Origin: Pseudoalteromonas shioyasakiensis
GTDB lineage: Bacteria; Pseudomonadota; Gammaproteobacteria; Enterobacterales; Alteromonadaceae
Reading direction: 5' to 3'
NCBI RefSeq assembly: GCF_022398475.1
Contig: NZ_JAKEVM010000012.1
Coordinates: 1 to 55,053, forward strand
DNA length: 55,053 bases
Of this stretch, positions 35,008 through 45,338 are shown piece by piece. The stretch's first letter is position 1. Each line of letters opens with the position of its first letter. The translations under genes were made by a program, and so were the position numbers. The notes beneath the pieces are model-generated. The model was given only the letters and a program-made list of their open reading frames with translations. It ran no database searches and had not been told where the DNA came from.

Positions 35008-38000
35008 ATGTTATACGACTCAAAATTAGAAAAAGATAATTGTGGCTTTGGCTTAATAGCCCAGGTCAATGGTCAGGCGAGTCACCGCTTGATTCGAACA
35101 GCAATCACTGGCTTAGATCGCATGGAACACCGTGGTGGTATTTCTGCTGATGGTAAAACAGGTGATGGCTGTGGTTTATTAATGCAAAAACCTGATAGCT
35201 TCTTTCGTGCTATTGCCAGCGAACATGATTGGCATCTAGGAAAGAACTACGCCGTTGGCATGGTATTTTTAAATGCTGATCCTGTACTTGCGCAAACAGC
35301 TAAAGATGTGTTGAGTGAAGAACTCGAAAAAGAAACCTTGAGCATTCAAGGCTGGCGTGTAGTACCTACCGATGCATCATGTTTAGGGCCAATTGCAAAA
35401 AAACAACTACCCGGCTTTGAACAAATTTTTGTAAGCGCACCAGAAGGCTGGCGTCCAAAAGATTTAGAACGTCGTTTATATGTAGCGCGTCGTCGTGCTG
35501 AAAAGCGCCTCGTAAATGATGAACATTTTTATATTGCCAGCTTATCTGGTTTAGTTACTGTCTATAAAGGCTTAATGATGCCTGTAGACTTACCTAACTT
35601 TTATTTAGACCTAGCTGACATTCGCATGACCAGTGCGATTTGTGTATTTCACCAACGTTTCTCTACTAATACACAACCTCGTTGGCCACTGGCGCAACCA
35701 TTCCGCTATTTAGCGCATAATGGTGAAATTAATACGATTCAAGGTAACCGCCAATGGGCTCGTGCCCGTGCGTATAAGTTTGCCTCACCACTTATTCCTG
35801 ATTTGCAATCAGCAGCACCATTCGTTAACGAAAGCGGCTCAGACTCTTCTAGCTTAGATAATATGCTTGAGTTGTTCTTAGCCGGTGGCATGGATTTATT
35901 CCGTGCAATGCGTATGCTTGTGCCGCCAGCTTGGCAAAAAAACCGTGCTATGGATGATGACCTACGTGCATTCTACGACTTTAACTCAATGCATATGGAA
36001 CCATGGGATGGCCCAGCTGGTATTGTAATGTCTGACGGTCGTTTTGCCGCTTGTAACCTTGACCGTAACGGTTTACGCCCTGCGCGCTATGTCATCACTC
36101 AAGATGGTTTTATTACCCTTGCCTCAGAAGTAGGTATTTGGGACTACGCGCCAGACGAAGTGGTTGAGAAAGGCCGTGTTGGCCCTGGTGAGTTATTAGT
36201 TATTGATACTCATCAAGGTAAAATTTGGCATTCAGATGAGATTGACCAAGATCTTAAGTCACGCCATCCATATAAAGCATGGCTTGAAGCTAACGTTAAG
36301 CGTTTAACGCCATTTGAACAGTTATCTGAAAAAGATGCGGGTAACCGTTCATTTGATGACGAAACACTGCTTAAGTATCAAAAAATGTTTGGCTACACCA
36401 ACGAAGAGCTTGATAGCGTTATTCGTGTAATGGGTGAAAATGGTCAAGAAGCAACGGGTTCAATGGGTGATGACACACCATTTGCGGTACTGTCAGAAGG
36501 TCATCGTTCACTGTTCGATTACTTCCGACAAAAATTTGCGCAAGTAACTAATCCACCGATTGACCCACTTCGTGAAAATCACGTTATGTCACTGGCAACT
36601 TGTATTGGTAGTGAGCAAAACGTATTTAACGAAACAACCGGCCACGCTAAGCGTTTACAGTTTGAGACGCCGATTTTGATGTACGCTGATATGCAACAGC
36701 TGATCAATGCTGACGATGAGCATTACAGCTACTGTAAAATTGATATCACTTACACGTTGGAAGAAGGCTTAGAAAACGCAATCACACGTATTTGTGATGA
36801 AGCACAAGAAAAAGCAGCGTCAGGCTGTGTCATGCTTATTTTAAGTGACCGTAACTTTAGCGAAACGTATTTACCGATCCCGGCTGCGATGGCGGTTGGT
36901 TCAATTCAAAAGCGTTTAGTCGATAATAACTTACGTTGTGAATCTAATATCATCATCGAATCGGGCAGTGTCCGTGATGCGCATCAATTTGCGGTATTAC
37001 TTGGTTTTGGTGCAACGGCAATTTATCCGTACCTTGCTTATGAATCATTAGTTGCAATGAGCGACAAAAAGACCCTGAACAAGAGCTATTGCGAAGTAAC
37101 GCTTGCTTATCGTAATGCAATTAATAAGGGTCTGTATAAAATCATGTCGAAAATGGGTATCAGTACTGTCGCTTCGTACCGCTGCTCAATGTTATTTGAG
37201 GCAGTTGGATTATCAGATGCGGTTGTAGAAACCTGTTTTAACGGTGTAGCTAGTCGTATTAAAGGGGCGTGTTTCACTGATTTTGATGATGACCAACGTA
37301 AACTTCATAAGTTGGCATTTAGTAAACGTAAGTTATTAAGCCATGGTGGCTTACTAAAATATGTTCACGGTGGTGAGTACCATGCTTATAACCCAGATGT
37401 AATTCAAACACTACAAAAAGCAGTGCGCTCTGGGGATTATAAAGACTACTTGGCATATGCTGATTTAGTAAATAACCGCCCGATCACCAATTTACGTGAC
37501 ATGCTGGCGGTTAAAATTCCTGATACGGGTGTGAGTGTTGACGACGTAGAGCCTGCAACTGAGCTGTACAAACGTTTTGACTCAGCCGCAATGAGTATTG
37601 GTGCATTATCGCCAGAAGCGCATGAAGCACTCGCGATTGCAATGAACCGCTTAGGTGGTTGTTCAAACTCTGGTGAAGGTGGTGAAGACAAACTTCGCTA
37701 CGGTACAGAGAAAAACTCACGTATTAAGCAAGTTGCTTCGGGCCGTTTTGGTGTTACACCACATTACTTACGCAGCGCTGATGTCATTCAGATTAAAGTG
37801 GCGCAAGGTGCAAAACCAGGTGAGGGTGGTCAATTACCGGGTGAAAAAGTAACGCCTTACATTGCAAAATTACGTTATTCAGTGCCAGGTGTGACCTTGA
37901 TTTCGCCTCCGCCGCATCACGATATTTACTCGATTGAAGATTTAGCCCAGCTTATTTTCGATTTAAAACAAGTAAACCCAGATGCACTGATCTCGGTGAA

Positions 38001-39465
38001 ACTCGTTTCTGAGCCGGGTGTAGGTACTATCGCAACAGGCGTAGCTAAAGCCTATGCAGATTTAATTACCATTGCTGGTTATGACGGTGGCACAGGTGCA
38101 AGCCCGCTTACTTCTGTTAAGTATGCAGGTAGCCCTTGGGAGCTTGGTCTTGCTGAAACCCAGCAAGCGTTGGTAGAAAATGGTTTACGTCACCGTATTC
38201 GCCTACAAACAGATGGTGGTCTGAAAACTGGCTTAGATATTATTAAGGCGGCTATTTTAGGTGCTGAAAGCTTTGGCTTTGGTACGGGCCCTATGGTGGC
38301 ACTAGGTTGTAAATACTTACGTATTTGTCACTTAAATAACTGTGCGACCGGTGTTGCAACGCAAGACGATACGCTGCGCCAAAAGCATTATCATGGCCTG
38401 CCAGAAATGGCGATGAACTACTTCAAGTTTATAGCCGAAGAAGCACGCCAAATTATGGCAAGTTTAGGTGTAACTCGTTTAACAGATTTAATTGGTCGCT
38501 TGGACTTACTTGAAGCAATTGAAGGCAACACAGAGAAACAAAAGAAAGTAGATCTGTCGTCTGTTATTTCAGTACCAAACAATCCAACGGGTGAAACCTT
38601 GTATTGTAGTGTGCCTAATAGCTCGCACTACTTAGGCCAGCTAAATGAAACCTTGCTTGAAAAAGCCAAGCAAGCAATTGACGAAAAATCGGGTATCTCA
38701 CTGGTTAACCGTATTTGCAATACTGATCGCTCAGTGGGCGCTATGTTGTCTGGCTATATCGCCTCTAAACATGGTAACCAAGGTATGGCTGCTGATCCTG
38801 TCTCTATTGAGCTTCATGGTACAGCGGGTCAATCATTTGGTGTGTGGAATGCGGGTGGCCTTGAAATGACACTTGTTGGTGATGCCAATGACTATGTTGG
38901 TAAAGGCATGGCTGGCGGTAAGCTAGTAATTCGCCCACCGCTGGGTTCATCGTTCGAAAGCCACAAAGCAACTATTGCCGGCAATACCTGTTTATATGGT
39001 GCAACGGGCGGTAAATTATTTGCTGCAGGCTGTGCTGGTGAGCGCTTTGCAGTGCGTAACTCAGGCGTGCAAGCGGTTGTAGAAGGTGTTGGTGACAACG
39101 GCTGTGAATACATGACAGGTGGTGTGGTTTGCGTACTTGGCAAAGTAGGTATCAACTTTGGTGCAGGTATGACAGGTGGTTTTGCTTATATTCTTGATGA
39201 AGGCAATGACTTTGAAAAACGCATTAACCCTGAGCTTGTTGAAATTGTTACGCTTGAAGGGTTGGCGTCACACCAAGAACATTTACGCGGACTCATTGCT
39301 GAGCATTTAGAGCTTACAGGCTCAAACCGCGCTGAGCAGATTTTAGCTAACTTCGATTTATATATGCCAATGTTTAAATTAGTTAAGCCAAAATCTAGTG
39401 ATGTAAAAAGTTTACTCGGACACCGAGCGCGCAGCAGCGCAGAGCTTCGTGTTCAGGCTCAGTAA
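35008..39465 (+). CDS. gltB: Glutamate synthase (NADPH) large subunit
   Basis: The 1485-residue subunit makes two glutamates from glutamine and 2-oxoglutarate together with GltD. The N-terminal glutamine amidotransferase domain has its nucleophile at Cys12 (KDNCGFG), so a short propeptide is removed. The central domain, the FMN/2-oxoglutarate synthase domain (GIGALSPEAHEALA-type block, GEGGEDKLRYGTEKNSRIKQ region, 3Fe-4S cysteines in CKYLRICHLNNC) and the C-terminal beta-helix (GTAGQSFGVWNAGGLE) are all complete. Length matches E. coli GltB. GGGGAGGGG precedes the ATG. Confidence 0.98.
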   Translation: MLYDSKLEKDNCGFGLIAQVNGQASHRLIRTAITGLDRMEHRGGISADGKTGDGCGLLMQKPDSFFRAIASEHDWHLGKNYAVGMVFLNADPVLAQTAKDVLSEELEKETLSIQGWRVVPTDASCLGPIAKKQLPGFEQIFVSAPEGWRPKDLERRLYVARRRAEKRLVNDEHFYIASLSGLVTVYKGLMMPVDLPNFYLDLADIRMTSAICVFHQRFSTNTQPRWPLAQPFRYLAHNGEINTIQGNRQWARARAYKFASPLIPDLQSAAPFVNESGSDSSSLDNMLELFLAGGMDLFRAMRMLVPPAWQKNRAMDDDLRAFYDFNSMHMEPWDGPAGIVMSDGRFAACNLDRNGLRPARYVITQDGFITLASEVGIWDYAPDEVVEKGRVGPGELLVIDTHQGKIWHSDEIDQDLKSRHPYKAWLEANVKRLTPFEQLSEKDAGNRSFDDETLLKYQKMFGYTNEELDSVIRVMGENGQEATGSMGDDTPFAVLSEGHRSLFDYFRQKFAQVTNPPIDPLRENHVMSLATCIGSEQNVFNETTGHAKRLQFETPILMYADMQQLINADDEHYSYCKIDITYTLEEGLENAITRICDEAQEKAASGCVMLILSDRNFSETYLPIPAAMAVGSIQKRLVDNNLRCESNIIIESGSVRDAHQFAVLLGFGATAIYPYLAYESLVAMSDKKTLNKSYCEVTLAYRNAINKGLYKIMSKMGISTVASYRCSMLFEAVGLSDAVVETCFNGVASRIKGACFTDFDDDQRKLHKLAFSKRKLLSHGGLLKYVHGGEYHAYNPDVIQTLQKAVRSGDYKDYLAYADLVNNRPITNLRDMLAVKIPDTGVSVDDVEPATELYKRFDSAAMSIGALSPEAHEALAIAMNRLGGCSNSGEGGEDKLRYGTEKNSRIKQVASGRFGVTPHYLRSADVIQIKVAQGAKPGEGGQLPGEKVTPYIAKLRYSVPGVTLISPPPHHDIYSIEDLAQLIFDLKQVNPDALISVKLVSEPGVGTIATGVAKAYADLITIAGYDGGTGASPLTSVKYAGSPWELGLAETQQALVENGLRHRIRLQTDGGLKTGLDIIKAAILGAESFGFGTGPMVALGCKYLRICHLNNCATGVATQDDTLRQKHYHGLPEMAMNYFKFIAEEARQIMASLGVTRLTDLIGRLDLLEAIEGNTEKQKKVDLSSVISVPNNPTGETLYCSVPNSSHYLGQLNETLLEKAKQAIDEKSGISLVNRICNTDRSVGAMLSGYIASKHGNQGMAADPVSIELHGTAGQSFGVWNAGGLEMTLVGDANDYVGKGMAGGKLVIRPPLGSSFESHKATIAGNTCLYGATGGKLFAAGCAGERFAVRNSGVQAVVEGVGDNGCEYMTGGVVCVLGKVGINFGAGMTGGFAYILDEGNDFEKRINPELVEIVTLEGLASHQEHLRGLIAEHLELTGSNRAEQILANFDLYMPMFKLVKPKSSDVKSLLGHRARSSAELRVQAQ

Positions 39466-40890
<1,425 letters not shown>

Positions 40891-40915
40891 TTCTAAAGCG
40901 CCATTCAACATTTTT

Positions 40916-40943
40916 AAAAGCAAGCTGCCTAGCTTGCTTTTTT
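40916..40943 (+). terminator. Rho-independent terminator after gltBD
   Basis: Arms AAAGCAAGCT and AGCTTGCTTT with loop GCCT, then T residues, 26 bases after the gltD stop. Confidence 0.93.
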
Positions 40944-40956
40944 ATTGCCTAGTTTT

Positions 40957-41118
40957 ATACCAATCCGCAATAATACTTAATCATTTAGAGGGATTAAACC
41001 TGTCGCTATCTGCGTTAAAAATATCTGATTTAGAACAACTAAATAACGAAATTTTTGCCTTGCTATCAACGAGGTTTTATTGCCTCAAAATAGATCACTT
41101 AATTAAGCGAAATGGTAT
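40957..41118. mobile_element. Candidate MITE or degenerate intergenic repeat with ATACCA/TGGTAT ends
   Basis: A 162-base non-coding segment begins ATACCAATCCGCAATAAT and ends (read from the other strand) ATACCATTTCGCTTAATT, giving imperfect terminal inverted repeats that share ATACCA and CGC. TA flanks both ends. Similar ATACCAAT...-type segments are, as I recall, scattered between genes in Alteromonadales. An open frame of 92 codons crosses it (40934-41212), but it begins inside the gltD terminator and has no ribosome site, so it is not called as a gene. Confidence 0.45.
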
Positions 41119-41235
41119 TAGCTGTTTTGAGAATCAAATCAAGATTCAGAAAAATAATGAAAAAATAACGCTTATTACCTACAATCTACGAATGAATTTT
41201 ACAGTTAAATAGAAAAAATTCATTATTTCGTACTA

Positions 41236-41257
41236 GCTCCATATTTGCTCCATATTG
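41236..41257. promoter_or_regulatory. 11-bp direct repeat, possible OmpR-type regulator site
   Basis: GCTCCATATTT (41236-41246) is followed at once by GCTCCATATTG. Two head-to-tail half-sites at one-turn spacing are typical for OmpR/PhoB-family regulators, and such a regulator is encoded 284 bases downstream. It lies 58 bases before the small gene that precedes it, so autoregulation is possible. The stretch 41119-41314 holds nothing else that I can support. Confidence 0.45.
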
Positions 41258-41314
41258 TTGCGTTTTAATGTTTATCAGAGGCAGAAGCCCATCTGAATAT
41301 TTGATGCTAACAAC

Positions 41315-41527
41315 ATGGATAAAAAGAAAATGTTTTGCGAACACACAAATAACGAGCAGTTAAGCTTTTTTCAGCCAAGTTCAAAATCTGAAAATGATTT
41401 ACTCAATGAGGTCATGAATAGTGAAGACCTGCACGATATTCTGACTATGGTTTTACTAGATGAAACCTTATCAGACGCCCTTAAAGCGATGGTGAAGCAA
41501 CAACTAAAAACAATAAAAAAAATATAA
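41315..41527 (+). CDS. Small acidic hypothetical protein upstream of response regulator
   Basis: A 70-residue frame starts at ATG 41315 (MDKKKMFCEH) or possibly at ATG 41330. No strong ribosome site is visible for either. The product is soluble, with an acidic helical middle (LLNEVMNSEDLHDILTMVLLDE) and a basic end (KQQLKTIKKI). It ends 13 bases before the OmpR-type regulator and probably shares its transcript. I do not recognise a family. Confidence 0.55.
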   Translation: MDKKKMFCEHTNNEQLSFFQPSSKSENDLLNEVMNSEDLHDILTMVLLDETLSDALKAMVKQQLKTIKKI

Positions 41528-41540
41528 AACGGAAATAAAA

Positions 41541-42233
41541 ATGCCGCAGATATTAGTCGTTGAAGACGACTTAGATATTGCAGAACAAGTGCTGTTGTTC
41601 TTCAATGCATCTGGCTTTACTACTCACCACATCACTGATGGCAGTGCTGTGGTGTCGTGGGTTAAAGAAAATAGTCCAGATGCAATAATTCTAGATGTAA
41701 TGTTACCCAATTTAGATGGCGTGGAGTGCATGAAGCAGATCCGCGATTTTTCTATGGTGCCTATTATTATGGTAACCGCTAAAGTCGAAGAGGCTGATAG
41801 GTTAAAAGGGTTAGAACATGGTGCTGATGACTATGTCTGTAAACCTTTTAGCGGTGCAGAGCTAGTGATGCGTGTTAAAGCTATTTTAAGGCGCTGCGCG
41901 CCGGTATCTAATAGCAATGAAACTGTTGAAACGCCAGCTACTATTTGTTTAAACGAAGATGCGCTTGAAGTTGAGATTAAAGGCGTGTCTTTGGGTTTAA
42001 CTAAAGTGGAATTTGACGTATTTAAGCTTTTGTATAAAGCCCCTAAGCGCGTTTTTTCAAGACAGCAGATACTTGATCATATCCAACCCAATAACTTTGA
42101 TATTACCGACCGCGTAATCGACAGTCATATCAAAAATATTCGTAAAAAACTAAAGAATTTACAGTTCTCTCCTAAGATAGTCGCTTCCGTTTACGGTGCA
42201 GGCTATCGCTATGATGAACGTCAAATCAATTGA
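41541..42233 (+). CDS. OmpR/PhoB-family response regulator
   Basis: The 230-residue protein has a receiver domain (acidic pocket E8-D10, phospho-acceptor Asp52 in ILDVMLPNLDG, Lys in CKPF) and a winged-helix C-terminal DNA-binding domain (TKVEFDVFKLLYKAPKRVFSRQQILDHI, VIDSHIKNIRKKL, GAGYRY). GGAA is a weak ribosome site. No kinase follows on the same strand; the TPR histidine kinase at 42784-44826 is encoded convergently nearby and is the best candidate partner. Confidence 0.93.
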   Translation: MPQILVVEDDLDIAEQVLLFFNASGFTTHHITDGSAVVSWVKENSPDAIILDVMLPNLDGVECMKQIRDFSMVPIIMVTAKVEEADRLKGLEHGADDYVCKPFSGAELVMRVKAILRRCAPVSNSNETVETPATICLNEDALEVEIKGVSLGLTKVEFDVFKLLYKAPKRVFSRQQILDHIQPNNFDITDRVIDSHIKNIRKKLKNLQFSPKIVASVYGAGYRYDERQIN

Positions 42234-42255
42234 TTTGGCGTTCATCGCTTTCATA

Positions 42256-42717
42256 TCAGTTACACAAAGTACGTTCACCTTTTCGAATAGAATGGCTGAA
42301 CACATACACTGATAATTCTCTTGCTTGAATATCTTGCCAAATGCGTTTGCTAGGACTAGGGCACAACGCATAATGTAAATATTGACTTAACGCCTCACCT
42401 TCAAGGGCTATCGCGGTAGGTGTTTGTACATAGACCTGAATCGCATTAGTTGAGTACTTTATTTGATTTAAGCGCCACTGGCCCATTAAGAATTGCTTTG
42501 CAAAGAACTGGGAGATACGTTGTTTAGCTGCTTCAGATAGTGGAGGGTACTCTATTGGCTTTTCGTAGCTTGCATAATAGAGCCCTGCACTTAACAGTAT
42601 GCTGGCAAGGGCCGCGTAAATTGGCAGTGGCGACTTTTTGGCTTTTTTAACTTTGCTTTGGTGGTGTTTACGCTCAACAGATTTTGCCCATTGAGCGTGC
42701 TTTAATGACTCTGACAT
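42256..42717 (-). CDS. Hypothetical single-pass membrane protein
   Basis: The 153-residue protein has a basic cytoplasmic tail (KSVERKHHQSKVKKAKK), one membrane helix (about 32-50, PIYAALASILLSAGLYY) and a periplasmic domain of about 100 residues with two cysteines (one in ALCPSPSK, one near the end in TLCN) that could form a disulphide. It lies 66 bases downstream of the kinase gene on the same strand and may be co-transcribed with it. Family not recognised. A kinase accessory or sensor role is conceivable from position only. Confidence 0.65.
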   Translation of the reverse strand: MSESLKHAQWAKSVERKHHQSKVKKAKKSPLPIYAALASILLSAGLYYASYEKPIEYPPLSEAAKQRISQFFAKQFLMGQWRLNQIKYSTNAIQVYVQTPTAIALEGEALSQYLHYALCPSPSKRIWQDIQARELSVYVFSHSIRKGERTLCN

Positions 42718-42783
42718 GGTTCCATTCCACTGTAGTTTATAGTGCTATTTAAGCAATAAAATGTGGTGGAAAAATGGAGAGAC

Positions 42784-44826
42784 TTATTTATTGCCTAAAG
42801 GCAGTAATATTCTGATACATAAGCCACCTGACTTACCTGGTAATGCGTTAATAGTACCTGACATCAATTCGACAAAACTCTGGCAAATTGACAGTCCTAA
42901 ACCAGACCCCCCCGATGCGCGGCTACGAGACTCTTCAACACGATATAAACGGTCAAAGAGTTTACCTATATGAGCTTTACCGACACCCGGAGAAGTATCA
43001 TCGACTTGAATAAACAGCTCTTGCTTGTTGGTCCGAACTTTAAGGCGGACATGGCCTGGCGTGTCTGTGTATAGACACGCATTAGTAAAAATATTGTTGA
43101 GGATTTGGTCTAGTTTTTGTTTATCTACCGTGACCTCAACATCATTAGCAATAACAATGTCAGCAAAAAATGTGAGCTGATGACTACAAACATAACGGCG
43201 CATGTCTTGCTCATATTCAGCAAAAATTTGCGCGGCATTATATTGTTTAAGGTTCAATGTCAGGGTTTTGTTTTCAGCTTGAGATAACTGGTACACATCT
43301 GAAATTAAGTTATTAAGTTGCGCTATCTTGCCATTAATTTTGCTGTAGGCGAGATCGCGGTTTTCCTGAATATCGAGCTCAAGCGCTTCTATATGCAGTT
43401 TCAATACACTCAGTGGAGTGCGTAATTCATGAGAGATATCAGCAAGCATTTTGTCTTTTTCAATTAAGTTATATTGATAAAGCTTGGCTTTAAATAACGC
43501 TTTTCGATGCTTGAAGTAATAGAGTACTAACGCAAGGGTACTAAACAACAAAACAATACCAGCAGATAACAACCAAATTTGTTTTTCTAGTCGCTGGTTA
43601 TTCATTTGTGCAGTTGCGAGTTTGTTTTTTTGAATTTCATCATCAATACGTTGCTGTTGCTCGATTGCTGTTAATTGCTTTTTATTCTTTTCCACGGCTT
43701 TATTTAAATGCTCTTCAAATAAAGACTCGGCCAGTTTATTTTCAAGCTTTAGCTGCTCAGCAGCTAGCTTGTAATCACCGATAAGTTCAGCATAAATTGC
43801 GGTATAGCCGTGCTGTTTTTGATTCAATAAGCGGTTATCAATATCAGTTAACAACTCTTTTGTTCGACTTAAATAGAGACCAATTAGCTCAGAGTTTTTA
43901 AGTGCTAAATGTAATTCAACTAAGTTAAAGTAAGAGTAAATTTTACTTAAAGCCGAGCCAGATTTAAGCGCTGCGTTAAGCCCAGACTCAGCACTACTCA
44001 ATGCCATATGCTGGTTGCCTATTTTCAAATACAATTGCATCAACGTATGCTTCGCCGTCGCCATATTCTCATAGGCATTGACGTCGGCTAATCGTGTATA
44101 GGCGGTATTTAATAAGGGAAGAGCCTGCTCTAAATCGCCTCGTTTATACACCAGCTTGGCTAGCTGTAAGCTGGTATCTGCAATATTCATTTGGTTTTTG
44201 GTTTTAATATCAAACTCGAGTGCTTTTTTATAGAAGTACTCAGATTGCGAGAGGTCATCAAGCCTGTGAGCAAGGTTTGCTAAGTTATAAAAATTAGTGG
44301 CAACTAGTTCATAATTATCGCTGTTTTCCAATAACGCTTGTGCTTTTACTTGATGATGCATTGATTGTTCAAGATCATTAAGCGTGTCGTATAGTGAACC
44401 CAAATTGCTATGGCTTTGTGCTTGTAGGTTTTTTTCTTCAAGCTCATTTGCAAGTGCTAAGGCTGCCATATAATGATTTTTTGCTTCTATTGTTTTTACT
44501 TGGCGACGGTAGTTGATCCCTAGCTCTTTTTGAATGTGGTATTGGTCTTTTTTACTCAAACTAGCAAGCTTTTGTAATGGCGATAGCAGTTCTATCGCCT
44601 CGTTATAATGACCTTGTTTACGTAAAAGAGGCGCTTGTGCCATAGCAATTTCGGTGGTCGATGTAGCGGTATTACTATCTTTGTATTGCTCAAGAATAGT
44701 GAGTGCTTCACTGAGCTTGCCTTGGTTCTCAAGGTCAGTGACTTGATTTAATAGAGAGCTGGGCAGTGAGGTTGCTACACACGAAAAAGACAGTAAACAC
44801 GTAGCGATAAGTAAAGAGTATTTCAT
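42784..44826 (-). CDS. Sensor histidine kinase with periplasmic TPR domain
   Basis: The 680-residue protein has a signal peptide (about 1-20), a periplasmic TPR array (about 25-370, units such as AQSHSNLGSLYDTLNDLEQSM and ATNFYNLANLAHRLDDLSQSE), a coiled segment, one membrane helix (about 417-437) and a cytoplasmic kinase with phospho-acceptor His466 (DISHELRTPLSVL), N box (LNNIFTNACLYT) and GGSGLGLSICQSFVE. TPR sensors usually bind proteins or peptides. It is convergent to the OmpR-type regulator and followed by a small membrane protein gene. Confidence 0.92.
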   Translation of the reverse strand: MKYSLLIATCLLSFSCVATSLPSSLLNQVTDLENQGKLSEALTILEQYKDSNTATSTTEIAMAQAPLLRKQGHYNEAIELLSPLQKLASLSKKDQYHIQKELGINYRRQVKTIEAKNHYMAALALANELEEKNLQAQSHSNLGSLYDTLNDLEQSMHHQVKAQALLENSDNYELVATNFYNLANLAHRLDDLSQSEYFYKKALEFDIKTKNQMNIADTSLQLAKLVYKRGDLEQALPLLNTAYTRLADVNAYENMATAKHTLMQLYLKIGNQHMALSSAESGLNAALKSGSALSKIYSYFNLVELHLALKNSELIGLYLSRTKELLTDIDNRLLNQKQHGYTAIYAELIGDYKLAAEQLKLENKLAESLFEEHLNKAVEKNKKQLTAIEQQQRIDDEIQKNKLATAQMNNQRLEKQIWLLSAGIVLLFSTLALVLYYFKHRKALFKAKLYQYNLIEKDKMLADISHELRTPLSVLKLHIEALELDIQENRDLAYSKINGKIAQLNNLISDVYQLSQAENKTLTLNLKQYNAAQIFAEYEQDMRRYVCSHQLTFFADIVIANDVEVTVDKQKLDQILNNIFTNACLYTDTPGHVRLKVRTNKQELFIQVDDTSPGVGKAHIGKLFDRLYRVEESRSRASGGSGLGLSICQSFVELMSGTINALPGKSGGLCIRILLPLGNK

Positions 44827-44892
44827 TTGTGGTTAGAATAAGCTTAATGTGTTCTTATACTAACCAGCAATTGTGTGCAAATTATGGAGCGG

Positions 44893-45291
44893 CTACCAAC
44901 AGCCTGTCAGAGAGCTTTTCACTCTATTAGTGTGCTGTTTAAGCAATAAATAACTAATACCAACAAGTAATGTATGGCCTATTGCAAATACAATTAACCA
45001 TGACGAAAAGTCGAGTGTTAATTGATTAACAGCTAGCATGCTAATTAACATTAATACTAAAGATGAATTTAACACAGTTTGTAGTAACTGCTTAAAACGT
45101 AAATGCTTCCAACGACTCCAAATAACCAACAAAAATGCGGTAGTAGGGAGGGCAATTAAAATACATTCAAATAAAATAACGATTAATTGCGCACCTTGAT
45201 AAGCTGAATCAGCTGTTGAACCCTGTGAATGGCTTGAACTCAGTGCAATCAAGCCAAGCACTAAAGCGGTACCCATATTTTTAATATTCAT
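44893..45291 (-). CDS. Hypothetical multi-pass membrane protein
   Basis: The 132-residue protein has a possible signal sequence (about 1-25, ending SQGS) and three membrane helices (about 36-57, 75-95, 96-118) with a basic cytoplasmic tail. It lies 66 bases upstream of the TPR kinase gene on the same strand, so it may be co-transcribed and related to signal input. Family not recognised. No conserved catalytic residues are evident. Confidence 0.6.
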   Translation of the reverse strand: MNIKNMGTALVLGLIALSSSHSQGSTADSAYQGAQLIVILFECILIALPTTAFLLVIWSRWKHLRFKQLLQTVLNSSLVLMLISMLAVNQLTLDFSSWLIVFAIGHTLLVGISYLLLKQHTNRVKSSLTGCW

Positions 45292-45338
45292 TTCTAAACT
45301 CTAACCAACTTAAACTCTCAACAGTATTAACTATTAAA

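Noticed and set aside
40934..41212. 92-codon plus-strand frame
   Set aside because: It begins inside the gltD terminator, has no ribosome site and runs across the candidate repeat element.
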